Shown here: positions 43,531-52,352 of the stretch, in pieces
Layout: each line of letters starts with the position of its first letter
Numbering within the stretch: the first letter of the stretch is position 1
Assembly (NCBI RefSeq): GCF_001423745.1
Contig: NZ_LMPC01000012.1
Span: forward strand, 555,107-619,106
DNA from: Arthrobacter sp. Leaf337
GTDB taxonomy: Bacteria; Actinomycetota; Actinomycetes; Actinomycetales; Micrococcaceae
Length of the DNA: 64,000 nucleotides
Direction of reading: 5' to 3'
Notes under the pieces: model-generated
Database searches by the model: none
What the model saw: only the letters and a program-made list of their open reading frames with translations
What the model was told of the DNA's origin: nothing
Translations under genes and position numbers: made by a program

Positions 43531-45144
43531 CTATTTGGCGGGGTTGTGCGTGCCGATGGGCACGAGGGTCAGGTCGGGGTGGTTCTTCTCGATCCGGCGC
43601 AGGGCCCAGACGTCGTTGAACAAGGCGAGGTATTCGCCGTCGGACCTCAAGAGCACCTCGGCGCCGGGTACGTTGGCCAGCGTGGGCATGGCGTCCGCCG
43701 TCGAAATCCTGGCCATCGAGTACGGGAGCCGTTCCAGGCGCATGGGGGCGCTGAAGTCGTGCGCCATGCGGTCCTCCACCACTTCGAACTGCATGGGGCC
43801 GACGGCGGCAAGCACGGGCGCCTGGTCACCGCGGATGTCGGAGCGGAGCACCTGGATGACGCCCTCGTGTTCAAGCTGCTCAATGCCGCGGCGGAACTGC
43901 TTGAACCGGCTGGGGTCCTTGGAGCGTGCCACCTGGAAGTGTTCCGGCGCGAACAGCGGGATAGCGGGGAACTCCACGGGCTCTTCCAGGAACAGGCTGT
44001 CGCCCACCCGGAGCGAGGAGGCGTTCACCAGTCCCACGACGTCGCCGGGGAAGGCTTCGTCGATGACCTCGCGCTCACGGCCGAACACCTGCTGGGCATA
44101 CTTGGTGGCGAAGGATTTGCCGGTGCGCGTCTGCGTGACCACCATGCCGCGCTCGAACACGCCGGAGCACACCCGGATAAAGGCGACGTGGTCGCGGTGG
44201 GCCTTGTTCATACCGGCCTGGACCTTGAAGACGAAGCCCGCGAACGGGGCATCGACGGGCCGGGGGTCGCCGTCGACGTCGGGCCGCGGCGCCGCCGGCG
44301 GGGCGAAGTCCACCAGCGCGTCCAGGATCTCCTTGACGCCGAAGTTGAGGGCGGCGGAGCTGAAGAGGATGGGAGTTGCCTTGCCCGCGTAGAAGGCGTC
44401 GGTGTCGAACTCAAGGTTAGATTCGATGACCAGCCCGGCTTCGTCCACGGCGTTGGACCAGTTGTCGCCCTGGCTGGCGGCGGCCTCTTCCGGGGTGAAG
44501 TACTCGGTCAGCGCGATGTTCGCGCCGGCGTTGTTGCGCTGGAACCTGGCGAAGCGGTCGTTGCGGAGGTCCCACACGCCGCGGAAGTCACCGGAGATGC
44601 CCACGGCCCAGGTCAGCGGCATGGGCTGGAGGCCGGTGCGTTCGGTGATTTCGTCCATGAGCGCCAGGGCATCCAGGCCGGGGCGGTCCCACTTGTTGAT
44701 CACGGTGATGATGGGCAGGTTGCGCTGCTTGCAGACCTCGAAGAGCTTCATGGTCTGTGTTTCCAGGCCCTTGGCGGCATCAACCAGCATCACGGCGCAG
44801 TCGACGGCGGCCAGGACGCGGTAGGTGTCCTCGGAAAAGTCGGCGTGGCCGGGGGTGTCCAGCAGGTTGATCACGGTGTCCCGGTAGGCGAACTGCAGGG
44901 CGGCCGAGCTGATGGAGATGCCGCGGTCCTTTTCCATCTGCATCCAGTCCGAGACCGTTTCCTTGCGGTTGGCCTTGCCGCTGGACGCGCCGGCCGTGCC
45001 GATCACCTTCGCGTGCAGGGCCAGGGCTTCGGTGAGCGTGGACTTGCCGGCGTCAGGGTGGGAAATGACCGCGAAAGTCCGACGCCGGGCCGCCTGCTTG
45101 TGAATCTCCTGGACTCGGGCGGGGCTAAGGACTTCTTGAGACAC
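43531..45144 (-). CDS. prfC: peptide chain release factor 3
   Basis: About 537 aa translational GTPase that recycles RF1/RF2. G motifs: HPDAGKST (G1, near residue 25), DTPGHADFSED (G3), NKWDRP (G4). The family length is about 530. GTG 45144 gives the normal N terminus (SQEVLSPARVQEIHKQAARR), with GAAAG about 7 nt upstream. An open frame continues to 45972 but has no family similarity there. Confidence 0.96.
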   Translation of the reverse strand: MSQEVLSPARVQEIHKQAARRRTFAVISHPDAGKSTLTEALALHAKVIGTAGASSGKANRKETVSDWMQMEKDRGISISSAALQFAYRDTVINLLDTPGHADFSEDTYRVLAAVDCAVMLVDAAKGLETQTMKLFEVCKQRNLPIITVINKWDRPGLDALALMDEITERTGLQPMPLTWAVGISGDFRGVWDLRNDRFARFQRNNAGANIALTEYFTPEEAAASQGDNWSNAVDEAGLVIESNLEFDTDAFYAGKATPILFSSAALNFGVKEILDALVDFAPPAAPRPDVDGDPRPVDAPFAGFVFKVQAGMNKAHRDHVAFIRVCSGVFERGMVVTQTRTGKSFATKYAQQVFGREREVIDEAFPGDVVGLVNASSLRVGDSLFLEEPVEFPAIPLFAPEHFQVARSKDPSRFKQFRRGIEQLEHEGVIQVLRSDIRGDQAPVLAAVGPMQFEVVEDRMAHDFSAPMRLERLPYSMARISTADAMPTLANVPGAEVLLRSDGEYLALFNDVWALRRIEKNHPDLTLVPIGTHNPAK

Positions 45145-45502
45145 GGTGCTACTTTCGCTGCGACAGGGGGTGGGCTGGGATTTATGCGTGACGTGGACGT
45201 GCGTTGTGTACGTGGGGCCGGCAGGCGTGAACTGTGCAGCCAAGGTTCCCAGTTTATCGCAGGGCGGCAGGAGGCCGCCGGTGGGCGCCCAACTGCCGCC
45301 TCCCGCCGTCGCCAACCGGTGCCTTCGGGACCGTTCCCGGCGCAGCTCAAATGGGCCACTTTGAGGCTTGTCCGTGCGGTTAATGCACTCCTTTGCCTCT
45401 AGGATGGAGCCAGTGGGAAATTGAGTACTTTTGATCCTGTCGGCGGAATCGTAAAACCGGCATACTTGCAGGCAACGGCCTGCACCTTTGAAGGGACAAC
45501 CT
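45145..45502. other. gene-free region between prfC and disA
   Basis: 358 nt with divergent promoters expected. The only clear structure is a perfect hairpin TGCAGGC-AACG-GCCTGCA (45467-45484), immediately upstream of the disA ribosome site, where it could affect disA translation. CATACT (45461-45466) is a possible -10 box, with no good -35. No small ORF is supported. Confidence 0.5.
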
Positions 45503-46579
45503 ATGGCTCGGAGCCCTGAAGATTCGCTGAAGGCGACTCTGGGCAGGGTGGCTCCAGGCACCGCTCTGCGTGACGGCCTGGAACGCATCCTCCGCGGAAG
45601 GACCGGCGCGCTGATCGTTCTGGGCTCGGACCGCACCATCGAGTCCATCTGCTCCGGCGGATTCGACATCGGAATCGACTTCTCGCCGACGCGGCTCCGC
45701 GAACTCGCCAAGATGGACGGCGCCATCATCTGCGACAAGGACGCGGGCAACATCCTCCGGGCGGCCGTCCAGCTGGTTCCGGACTCGAGCATCGAAACCC
45801 AGGAATCCGGCACCAGGCACCGCACGGCCGAGCGCGTCGCCATCCAAACCGGCGTCCCGGTAATTTCGGTCAGCCAGTCCATGCAGATCATCGCCCTGTA
45901 CGTGAACGGGCTGCGGCACGTCCTGGAGGGCTCCGAGAAGGTCCTGGCCCGCGCCAACCAGGCGCTGGCCACGCTGGAACGCTACCGATCCCGCCTCGAC
46001 CAGGTCACCAGTTCACTCTCCGCCCTGGAAATCGAAGCCATGGTCACCGTCCGCGACGTCGCCGTGACGCTGCAGCGCCAGGAGATGGTGCGCCGGATTT
46101 CCGAGGAGATCTCCCAGTACGTCCTCGAACTCGGCGAGGACGGGCGGCTGCTGTCGCTGCAGCTGGACGAGCTCACCGTGGGCCGCGGACCCGGCAGCGA
46201 TGTGATCATCCGCGATTACGCCGGCCCGAACGCGTCCCCGGAGGACATTGACGGCGCCGTCAGTGCCCTGCTCAGCCTCGGCCCCACCGAACTGATCGAT
46301 CTCAGCAAGATTGCCGGCATTATCGGCTTCGCCGGCGGCGTGGACACGCTCGACGCCGTAGTGCAGCCGCGCGGTTACCGCCTGCTGTCCGGCCTGAAGG
46401 CAGTGCCCAAGGCCGTGGCGGACAGGCTTGTGGACCACTTCGGCGGCCTCCAGTACCTGATGGCGGCCACCATCGATGACCTCATGACCGTGGACGGCAT
46501 CGGCGACCAGCGCGCCCGCACCGTCCGGGAGGGACTGAGCCGGATGGCCGAAGCGAGCCTGCTGGACCGCTTCCTCTAA
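45503..46579 (+). CDS. disA: DNA integrity scanning diadenylate cyclase
   Basis: About 358 aa. Makes c-di-AMP from two ATP. DAC domain with the catalytic DGA (MDGAIICDKDAG, about residue 72) and RHR (GTRHRTAERVA, about 106), a helical spine, and a C-terminal DNA-binding HhH region (MTVDGIGDQRARTVREGL). ATG 45503 follows AAGGGA. Monocistronic; a 62-nt palindromic repeat follows the stop by 5 nt. Confidence 0.96.
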   Translation: MARSPEDSLKATLGRVAPGTALRDGLERILRGRTGALIVLGSDRTIESICSGGFDIGIDFSPTRLRELAKMDGAIICDKDAGNILRAAVQLVPDSSIETQESGTRHRTAERVAIQTGVPVISVSQSMQIIALYVNGLRHVLEGSEKVLARANQALATLERYRSRLDQVTSSLSALEIEAMVTVRDVAVTLQRQEMVRRISEEISQYVLELGEDGRLLSLQLDELTVGRGPGSDVIIRDYAGPNASPEDIDGAVSALLSLGPTELIDLSKIAGIIGFAGGVDTLDAVVQPRGYRLLSGLKAVPKAVADRLVDHFGGLQYLMAATIDDLMTVDGIGDQRARTVREGLSRMAEASLLDRFL

Positions 46580-46584
46580 TTCCT

Positions 46585-46646
46585 CGTCGGTTGCTCCACA
46601 ACTGCCGTTTTGGGCGTCCATAAGGGCAACCACGGAGCAATCGATG
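46585..46646. repeat. 62-nt palindromic repeat, copy 2 (REP-like)
   Basis: Outer arms CGTCGGTTGCTCC (46585-46597) and GGAGCAATCGATG (46634-46646) enclose a 36-nt middle with TGCCGTT. Length, arms and middle match the copy at 13017-13078, with paired changes that keep some pairs as G-T. It sits between convergent genes. Confidence 0.85.
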
Positions 46647-46658
46647 GTCAAAAAAGGG

Positions 46659-47348
46659 TCAGAGGAGCTGGAAGACGGCCTTGGTGCTGGACTTGGTCCC
46701 GAGCCTCGCGACGAACATGTAATACGCTCCGCCGGCGCCGGGCTTCGCGGACACCGCGCCGCATCCGGGAACGCTGCGATTGCGCTCCCACGGGAAGTTG
46801 GCGGTCTCGCTCTGGCCCGGAGCGATGGTCTTGACCAGGTCACCGCTCTCCACCTGGCAGTCAACCGAGGAGAAGATCCGGTCGGAGCCGCTGGTGACCG
46901 TGTACTCCATCTGGGACGTGCCCAGGTTCACCTCGCACGCCACTTTTCCGCCGTTGGTGACTTTCAGGCTGAGCAGCGGGTTCTCCCCCGCCGCGTAGGC
47001 AGCCTTGTCGGTGGACGCCGAAACGGTCACAAGGCTCTGGTCGCATGTCGGTGTGGCCGGTGTGCTGGGAATAGCGGACGCGGAGGGCGTTGCCTCCGGC
47101 TTCGCTGCCGCCCCGTCTGAACCGTCGCGGCCCGCGGGGTCGGTGGAGGAGGCCTGCTCGGAGGAGCGCATGGCAGCAGACACGGCGGCGAAGCCTCCCA
47201 GCGCCACCGAGGCAACGAGAAGCAGCACCACGGCAACAAACAGCCTGCGACGACGGTAGACGGCCTTCAGCGGAGGCCGTCCCGCCTGACGGCCGGGGGT
47301 GCCCTTCGGTTTCGAGCTGTTCTTTCCTGAAGTGCCTTGCCTGACCAT
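46659..47348 (-). CDS. membrane-anchored hypothetical protein
   Basis: 229 aa. Basic N terminus, one transmembrane helix (about residues 36-58), a Ser/Pro/Ala linker, and an extracytoplasmic beta-rich domain (about 95-229) with four Cys that could form disulphides. No function recognised. Upstream of ATG 47348 lies AGAAGG, itself directly preceded by TAGCCT (47355-47360), so the start could be leaderless or the AGAAGG a ribosome site. Converges on disA. Confidence 0.75.
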   Translation of the reverse strand: MVRQGTSGKNSSKPKGTPGRQAGRPPLKAVYRRRRLFVAVVLLLVASVALGGFAAVSAAMRSSEQASSTDPAGRDGSDGAAAKPEATPSASAIPSTPATPTCDQSLVTVSASTDKAAYAAGENPLLSLKVTNGGKVACEVNLGTSQMEYTVTSGSDRIFSSVDCQVESGDLVKTIAPGQSETANFPWERNRSVPGCGAVSAKPGAGGAYYMFVARLGTKSSTKAVFQLL

Positions 47349-47407
47349 CCTTCTAGGCTAAAGAACGCCGGGCACATTGACGCACCACCACGCCGCGAAG
47401 ACGGACC

Positions 47408-48421
47408 TTGGCCAGTATCCACTACAGTATTTGCATCGAAGCCTTAGCCTTACCCACTGCCCTTTCCCCGGCGAGTCGCCCCGCGCCGGCGCCGCTGGCA
47501 GGTCTCCACAACACCCTGGCCGCCTGGTTCGCAGACACCGCCAGGGAGCTGCCGTGGCGCGAACCCGGCTGTTCCCCCTGGGGCGTCCTGGTCAGCGAAA
47601 TCATGCTGCAGCAGACGCCGGTTGTCCGGGTGCTGCCCGTGTGGGAAGACTGGCTGCGCCGCTGGCCGTCACCGGCAGACCTCGCTGCGGAACCGTCCGG
47701 TGAGGCTGTCCGGCACTGGGGCCGCCTGGGCTACCCCCGGCGGGCACTGCGCCTGCATGCCGCCGCCGTCGCCATCGTGGAGAAGCACGACGGCGGTGTG
47801 CCTGGAACGTACGCGGAACTGCTGGAACTTCCAGGGGTGGGCAGCTACACGGCGGCCGCCGTCGCCGCGTTCGCTTTCGGCCGCCGCGAGACAGTGGTGG
47901 ACACCAACATCCGCCGCGTCCACGCACGGCTTTTTTCGGGCACGGCGCTGCCGTCACAGTCGCTGACAGCCGCCGAGATGCGGCTCGCCACCGAACTGTT
48001 GCCGGCCGACGTCGGACTTTCAGTCCGCTGGAACGCGGCGGTCATGGAGTTGGGCGCCCTGGTCTGCACGGCAAGGGCGCCGAAATGCGGCGAATGCCCG
48101 GTGCGCAGCGCGTGCGCGTGGCTGGCGGCCGGCGAACCGCCGCCGTCGTACACCCCGAAAGGCCAGTCCTGGCACGGCACCGACCGGCAGGTACGGGGTG
48201 CCGTGATGGCTGTCCTACGCCTGGCGGACTCACCGGTGGCACCGGAAATGTTCCATCAGCCCGCCGCGGACCTTGGCTTCGAAGCCGACGGCATCGGCGT
48301 CCCGCTTGCGGCCCTGCACCGGCTGAATTCCGCGCCGGAACAGCTGGAACGCGCGTTGGCTGGCCTGCTCAGGGACGGCCTGGCCGAGCTGCACCTGGGC
48401 GGCCTGAGGCTCCCCGCCTGA
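47408..48421 (+). CDS. mutY: A/G-specific adenine DNA glycosylase
   Basis: Removes adenine mispaired with 8-oxoguanine. HhH-GPD core with catalytic Glu in SEIMLQQTPV, the hairpin LPGVGSYTAAAVAAFAFG and catalytic Asp in VVDTNIRRV. The 4Fe-4S motif CTARAPKCGECPVRSAC (C-x6-C-x2-C-x5-C) follows, then a short C-terminal domain. No ATG or GTG precedes the core in frame; the earliest candidate is TTG 47408, so the N terminus is uncertain. About 337 aa from that start. Confidence 0.9.
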   Translation: MASIHYSICIEALALPTALSPASRPAPAPLAGLHNTLAAWFADTARELPWREPGCSPWGVLVSEIMLQQTPVVRVLPVWEDWLRRWPSPADLAAEPSGEAVRHWGRLGYPRRALRLHAAAVAIVEKHDGGVPGTYAELLELPGVGSYTAAAVAAFAFGRRETVVDTNIRRVHARLFSGTALPSQSLTAAEMRLATELLPADVGLSVRWNAAVMELGALVCTARAPKCGECPVRSACAWLAAGEPPPSYTPKGQSWHGTDRQVRGAVMAVLRLADSPVAPEMFHQPAADLGFEADGIGVPLAALHRLNSAPEQLERALAGLLRDGLAELHLGGLRLPA

Positions 48422-48498
48422 CGTCCGTTACACATTCGTTCCGGAACTGGAATCACCCTGTGCTGGTGCGGCCGGCGCCGGCGGATCTACCCTGAAGC

Positions 48499-48996
48499 AT
48501 GCGCAGCTTGGGGGTACTTCTGGCAGCGGTCACGACGTCGCTGATCCCGTCCGCTTGCATGCCCGAGGCAGTGCCGTGCCCGGCAATCGCGCAGGCGTCT
48601 GTGGTGGCGCTGACCGTGGCTTCCAGCTACGCCCCCGTGGTCGAGGCCATCCATCTTAAAGCCTGCCAGGACGGAACCTGCCGGGAAGCCGACCTTGAGC
48701 TGATGCGGGGCAGCACCACGGTGGACCAGGGCTGCGAACCCTCGGCCGGCCCGGACGGCACGTGTTCCGCAACGTCCTCCCCGGACGGCACGCTGACGGG
48801 CATGCTGATGATGGACGTCCTGACTGAATCGCGCATCGACGCCACGGCCACCGGCACGTCCACGGCGGGGACGCCGCTGCCCGAGCGCAAGCTGAGCTTC
48901 CTGCCCAGGGCTGAGTATCCGTACGGCGAACAGTGCGGAAAGTTCATCACGGCAGGCGCAGTGCTGGATGCCGACGGCCTCAGGCAGTCACCGTAA
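48499..48996 (+). CDS. hypothetical lipoprotein
   Basis: 165 aa with a signal peptide and lipobox LIPSAC (Cys about 20). The mature part has several Cys (for example KACQDGTCRE, QGCEPSAGPDGTC) and beta-type character. No family recognised. The ATG is preceded by TACCCT (48488-48493) at 5 nt, pointing to a leaderless mRNA. Monocistronic. Confidence 0.7.
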   Translation: MRSLGVLLAAVTTSLIPSACMPEAVPCPAIAQASVVALTVASSYAPVVEAIHLKACQDGTCREADLELMRGSTTVDQGCEPSAGPDGTCSATSSPDGTLTGMLMMDVLTESRIDATATGTSTAGTPLPERKLSFLPRAEYPYGEQCGKFITAGAVLDADGLRQSP

Positions 48997-49028
48997 ACAG
49001 AGGCTCGAAGTCATGGCTTGCCGAGCAG

Positions 49029-49703
49029 TCAGGGCTCGCCGAACCCGGCCTCCACCAGGCCTCCGACGTACTTCACAGCTTTGGCCGCGTCCGGCCCCCA
49101 GGCCTCGACGTGGAGGATCGATCCCCTGCCCGCGCCCAAGGTCATGAGGCCGGTCATGGACGCGCCGTCCACGCCGTTGACGGTCACCTCGGCCTCCAGC
49201 CCCGAGAGCCCTCCGGCGATCTTCGCTGCGGGCCGTGCGTGCATGCCGGCCTGGTTGACCACCTCAAAATCGCCCGAAGCGTCGGGCGGCCCGAGTGTTT
49301 CCGCCTCGGCCGGAATCTCCGCTGCAGCCGCCCGGCGGACCGCTTCCGCCGCCTGCTTTACTCCGGCGGCGTCCGCCCCCGCCTGCGCGGCAACGGCAGC
49401 CGCCACCAACCCCTCCACCAGCGGCGCGTCGGCCAGGAGTACCGAGTCCGGGTCGGGCAGGAACTCCACTGCTGCTTCGGCCGTCATCACGGCGGAGCCG
49501 AGGTCCGTCAGCACCACGATTCCGTCGTCGCCGGCCGCCTGTTCGAGGGCGGCCATGACCTTCTCCAGGCTGGTTCCGATCCGGCCGTCGTCGGTCCCGC
49601 CAGCCGGGAGGATCACGACGTCGGGTGCCATTTGGGCGGCCAGTTCCACCGCGCCGGCGGCGATCTTTTCGCTATGGGATACCACCACCAGCCGGACCGT
49701 CAC
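49029..49703 (-). CDS. dhaM: PTS-dependent dihydroxyacetone kinase subunit DhaM with HPr domain
   Basis: 224 aa. The N-terminal EIIA-mannose-like domain carries the phosphorylatable His in VVVSHSEKIAAG (about residue 9). A C-terminal HPr-like domain has GMHARPAAKI (about 154). It relays phosphate from the PTS to ADP bound on DhaL. Its ATG overlaps the dhaL stop by 4 nt. Last gene of dhaKLM. Confidence 0.94.
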   Translation of the reverse strand: MTVRLVVVSHSEKIAAGAVELAAQMAPDVVILPAGGTDDGRIGTSLEKVMAALEQAAGDDGIVVLTDLGSAVMTAEAAVEFLPDPDSVLLADAPLVEGLVAAAVAAQAGADAAGVKQAAEAVRRAAAAEIPAEAETLGPPDASGDFEVVNQAGMHARPAAKIAGGLSGLEAEVTVNGVDGASMTGLMTLGAGRGSILHVEAWGPDAAKAVKYVGGLVEAGFGEP

Positions 49704-50347
49704 TCGGCCGCCCCGGCCGCAGCGCGCAGGATGAGGGCGGTGGACACGGCGCCGGGATCGCGGTGGCCCGCGCTCCGCTCCCCGAGGTAGCTGGCGCGCC
49801 CCTTGCGCGCGATGAGCGGATCAGTGGCAACGGCACCCGCCTCGGCGGCTTCTGCCGCCGCCAGGAGGACCTTGAGGACGTCCCCGTCCCCTGCGGCGGC
49901 TTCCGCTGCCGCAGCGTCGACGGCGGGGGTCCAGGCATCCACCATGGTCTTGTCGCCGGATTCGGCCTTACCGCGGGCCACGATGCCGTCGCGGGCGGCC
50001 TCAATGGCAGCGGCAAGTGCCCCGGGGTCGATATCCGTGGTTTCGCCCAGCGAGGTGGAGGCACGCAGGAAGGCCGTCCCGTACAGGGGTCCCGCCGCTC
50101 CGCCAACCTTGGACATCAATGCCATGGCAGTGAGCTTCAGCGCCGCTCCCGGCGTGGCGGGCGGCGCGTCTGCGAGCCTCTCCATCACGGCCTTGAAGCC
50201 GCGGTCCATGTTTTCACCGTGATCGGAGTCCCCGATGGCACGGTCCAGTTCGATCAGTTCCACGCGGTGGTCCGCCATGGCCTGCGCGGAAAGGGTGAGC
50301 CACCGCACCGCCCAGTCAACGTCCAGTCCCACTGTCAGATGCCCCAT
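49700..50347 (-). CDS. dhaL: dihydroxyacetone kinase subunit DhaL
   Basis: 215 aa ADP-binding subunit. The nucleotide/Mg site [13 protein letters not shown] (three Asp and the His, about residues 35-47) and the GDKTMVDA motif are present. The start overlaps the dhaK end by 13 nt. Works with DhaK and DhaM to make dihydroxyacetone phosphate. Confidence 0.95.
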   Translation of the reverse strand: MGHLTVGLDVDWAVRWLTLSAQAMADHRVELIELDRAIGDSDHGENMDRGFKAVMERLADAPPATPGAALKLTAMALMSKVGGAAGPLYGTAFLRASTSLGETTDIDPGALAAAIEAARDGIVARGKAESGDKTMVDAWTPAVDAAAAEAAAGDGDVLKVLLAAAEAAEAGAVATDPLIARKGRASYLGERSAGHRDPGAVSTALILRAAAGAAE

Positions 50348-51336
50348 CGCAGCGCCGCGGTGTGGACCGGCGCGTCCCAGAGCGTGGTGAGTTCGTCGTC
50401 GAGCCGCAGCACCGTGATGGAGCAGCCCTGCATCTCGAGGGAGGTGATGTAGTTGCCCACCAGGGACCGTTCCACCGTAACGCCCTTCTCCGCGAGTACC
50501 TGCGCCGCGCGGCGGTACACGATGTACAGCTCGCTTTGCGGTGTGCCGCCCATGCCGTTCACGAACAGGAGGACCTTGTCGCCCGAGGCGATGCCGAGGT
50601 CGGACAGGATGGGCTCCAGGAGGCGGTCGGTGATGCCATCGGCGTTTTCCATGGGGATCCGGTGCCGCCCGGGCTCACCGTGGATGCCGATGCCGATTTC
50701 GATTTCGTTCTCTTCCAGGTCAAAGCTGGGCACCCCTGCGTGCGGGACCGTGCAGGCAGTCAGTGCCACGCCCATGCTACGCACGTTTTGGTTGACGCGG
50801 TCCCCGATGGCGGCGACGCCGTCCAGGTCATCCCCGCGTTCTGCGGCCGCGCCGGCGATCTTCTCCACCAGGACGGTGCCGCCCACGCCGCGCCGGCCGG
50901 CCGTATAAAGTGAGTCCTCCACCGCGACGTCGTCGTTGACCAGGACGGTGCGGACCTGCACACCTTCGGCTTCCGCCATTTCGGCGGCTGTTTCGAAATT
51001 CAGCACGTCGCCGGTGTAGTTCTTGACGATGTGCACCACGCCGGCGCCGGAGTTCACGGCAAGGGTGGCCGGAATGATCTGGTCGGGCGTGGGCGAGGTG
51101 AAGACGGCACCCGGCACAGCGGCGTCAAGCATTCCCAGGCCCACGAATCCGCCATGAAGTGGCTCGTGGCCGCTGCCGCCGCCGCTGACGAGGCCCACTT
51201 TCCCGGCCACCGGGGCGTCCTTCCGGGTAATGAATTTCGGCTCGGCACTGACGGTCACGAGGTCTGCGTGGGCCAGGCCGAAGCCTTCCACGGACTCGTC
51301 CACTACAGCGCGGGGATCGTTGATCAGCTTCTTCAT
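50335..51336 (-). CDS. dhaK: dihydroxyacetone kinase subunit DhaK
   Basis: 333 aa substrate-binding subunit. [15 protein letters not shown] carries the covalent substrate-binding His region; [11 protein letters not shown] and [15 protein letters not shown] are further family markers. ATG 51336 follows GGGAG by about 8 nt; the frame upstream is open but not family-like. First gene of dhaKLM. The promoter probably lies in 51337-51463, after the terminator of the upstream small unit. Confidence 0.95.
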   Translation of the reverse strand: MKKLINDPRAVVDESVEGFGLAHADLVTVSAEPKFITRKDAPVAGKVGLVSGGGSGHEPLHGGFVGLGMLDAAVPGAVFTSPTPDQIIPATLAVNSGAGVVHIVKNYTGDVLNFETAAEMAEAEGVQVRTVLVNDDVAVEDSLYTAGRRGVGGTVLVEKIAGAAAERGDDLDGVAAIGDRVNQNVRSMGVALTACTVPHAGVPSFDLEENEIEIGIGIHGEPGRHRIPMENADGITDRLLEPILSDLGIASGDKVLLFVNGMGGTPQSELYIVYRRAAQVLAEKGVTVERSLVGNYITSLEMQGCSITVLRLDDELTTLWDAPVHTAALRWGI

Positions 51337-51463
51337 TGGAGTGCTCCCTGGAGTGTCCTGGCGGCTTTGTCTTGACAGTACTACCGCGGCCCGGGCAACG
51401 GTAGCGCTCTGTCGATTCGGCTGGTTCAGCTTGCGCCAGAGACCGTTCGGCGAGGGCAAAAGA

Positions 51464-51492
51464 AAGGGACAGCCCCCAATAGACTGTCCCTT
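51464..51492 (-). terminator. intrinsic terminator of the small-protein unit
   Basis: On the minus strand a 9-bp stem, AAGGGACAG with CTGTCCCTT (51484-51492 and 51464-51472) around an 11-nt loop, is followed by TCTTTTG. It separates the small gene at 51524-51688 from dhaKLM. Confidence 0.75.
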
Positions 51493-51523
51493 CCCCTTCC
51501 AGGTTTGTGTCCCCCGGCCGGGC

Positions 51524-51688
51524 TCAGCGCTTCCCCCAGGAGGCCGGGAGGAAATCCGGCCACGCCGCGGCGCCTATGTGGAATGCCGACGACTCACTGG
51601 GCTGACTCAGGGGATCCCTTCGAGTCAGTACTGTCGGCAGGTCCATTTGAAACGCCGAAAAATCCGGAAAAATGGCTTGTTCGCGCAT
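51524..51688 (-). CDS. small protein of unknown function, 54 aa
   Basis: 54 codons from ATG 51688 to TGA 51524, with AGAGGA 7 nt before the ATG. The protein is Phe/Pro/Trp-rich, has two PDF tripeptides (FPDFSAF near residue 7 and WPDFLPASW near 43), and no membrane helix. It has its own AT-rich promoter region with a 19-nt palindrome upstream and an intrinsic terminator 32 nt after the stop. No family recognised. It is too short for common gene-calling cutoffs. Confidence 0.55.
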   Translation of the reverse strand: MREQAIFPDFSAFQMDLPTVLTRRDPLSQPSESSAFHIGAAAWPDFLPASWGKR

Positions 51689-51743
51689 TTCTGTCCTCTG
51701 AAGTGGTTTCGGGATTCTGGTGGTACTGGCAGGCGTGATTAAT

Positions 51744-51765
51744 TTTATACATCGATTCGATATAT
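51744..51765 (-). promoter_or_regulatory. AT-rich promoter with 19-nt palindrome for the small protein
   Basis: ATACATCGATTCGATATAT (51747-51765) has 9-bp arms with one mismatch around a central T, and overlaps a TATAAA -10 candidate (51749-51744, minus strand). No good -35 box is seen, suggesting activator dependence or a GntR/TetR-type operator. The start codon is about 55 nt downstream. Confidence 0.5.
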
Positions 51766-51811
51766 GGGAAGAGTTTAGAAATACGACATTATGGGCGGTG
51801 CCGGGACGGGG

Positions 51812-52321
51812 CTAGAGGGCCTTGATCATCCGGGTGTTGCCCAGGGTGTTCGGCTTCACCCGGGCAAGGTCCAGGAATTCCGCCACACCTTCGTCATGCG
51901 AGCGCAGAAGCTCGGAATAGACGACAGGGTCAACGGCCGTCTGGTCAGCCATGACGTCGAAGCCGTGCTTCTTGAAGAAATCCACCTCGAACGTCAGGCA
52001 GAACACGCGCGAGACGCCCAATGCCCTTGCCTCTTCCAGCAGGCTTTCCACCAGGACGTGGCCCACGCCCTTGCCCCGCCACGCGTCCGAGGCCGCCAGG
52101 GTTCGCACCTCGGCGAGGTCCTCCCACATGACATGCAGGGCGCCGCAGCCGATCACCTCGCCGTCGGCCGACTCCGCGATCCTGAACTCCTGCAGGCTTT
52201 CGTAATAGGCCACCGTCTCCTTGGCCATCAGGATCCTCTTGTCCGCCAGCGGAGCCACCAGGCGCTTGATGGCAGCTACATCGCTGGTGCGGGCAGGGCG
52301 GATGCGGAAGGTCTCAGTCAC
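51812..52321 (-). CDS. amino-acid N-acetyltransferase (short N-acetylglutamate synthase, GNAT)
   Basis: About 169 aa single-domain GNAT. It opens FRIRPARTSDVAAIKRLVAP and carries the acetyl-CoA loop RGKGVGHVLVESLLEEAR and the FEVDFFKKHGF segment. This matches the short actinobacterial enzymes that acetylate glutamate for arginine synthesis. GTG 52321 is chosen because TAAGAT (52334-52329) ends 7 nt before it (leaderless); ATG 52330 lies inside that box. Confidence 0.87.
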   Translation of the reverse strand: MTETFRIRPARTSDVAAIKRLVAPLADKRILMAKETVAYYESLQEFRIAESADGEVIGCGALHVMWEDLAEVRTLAASDAWRGKGVGHVLVESLLEEARALGVSRVFCLTFEVDFFKKHGFDVMADQTAVDPVVYSELLRSHDEGVAEFLDLARVKPNTLGNTRMIKAL

Positions 52322-52352
52322 AGCCCCCATCTTACGGCCGCACCTGGTCCGG

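Noticed and set aside
42880..45402. 840-codon plus-strand open frame
   Set aside because: Antisense to the kinase and prfC genes; composition reflects the opposite strand.
45145..45972. N-terminal extension of the prfC frame
   Set aside because: No RF3 similarity upstream of GTG 45144; the region overlaps the divergent disA gene.
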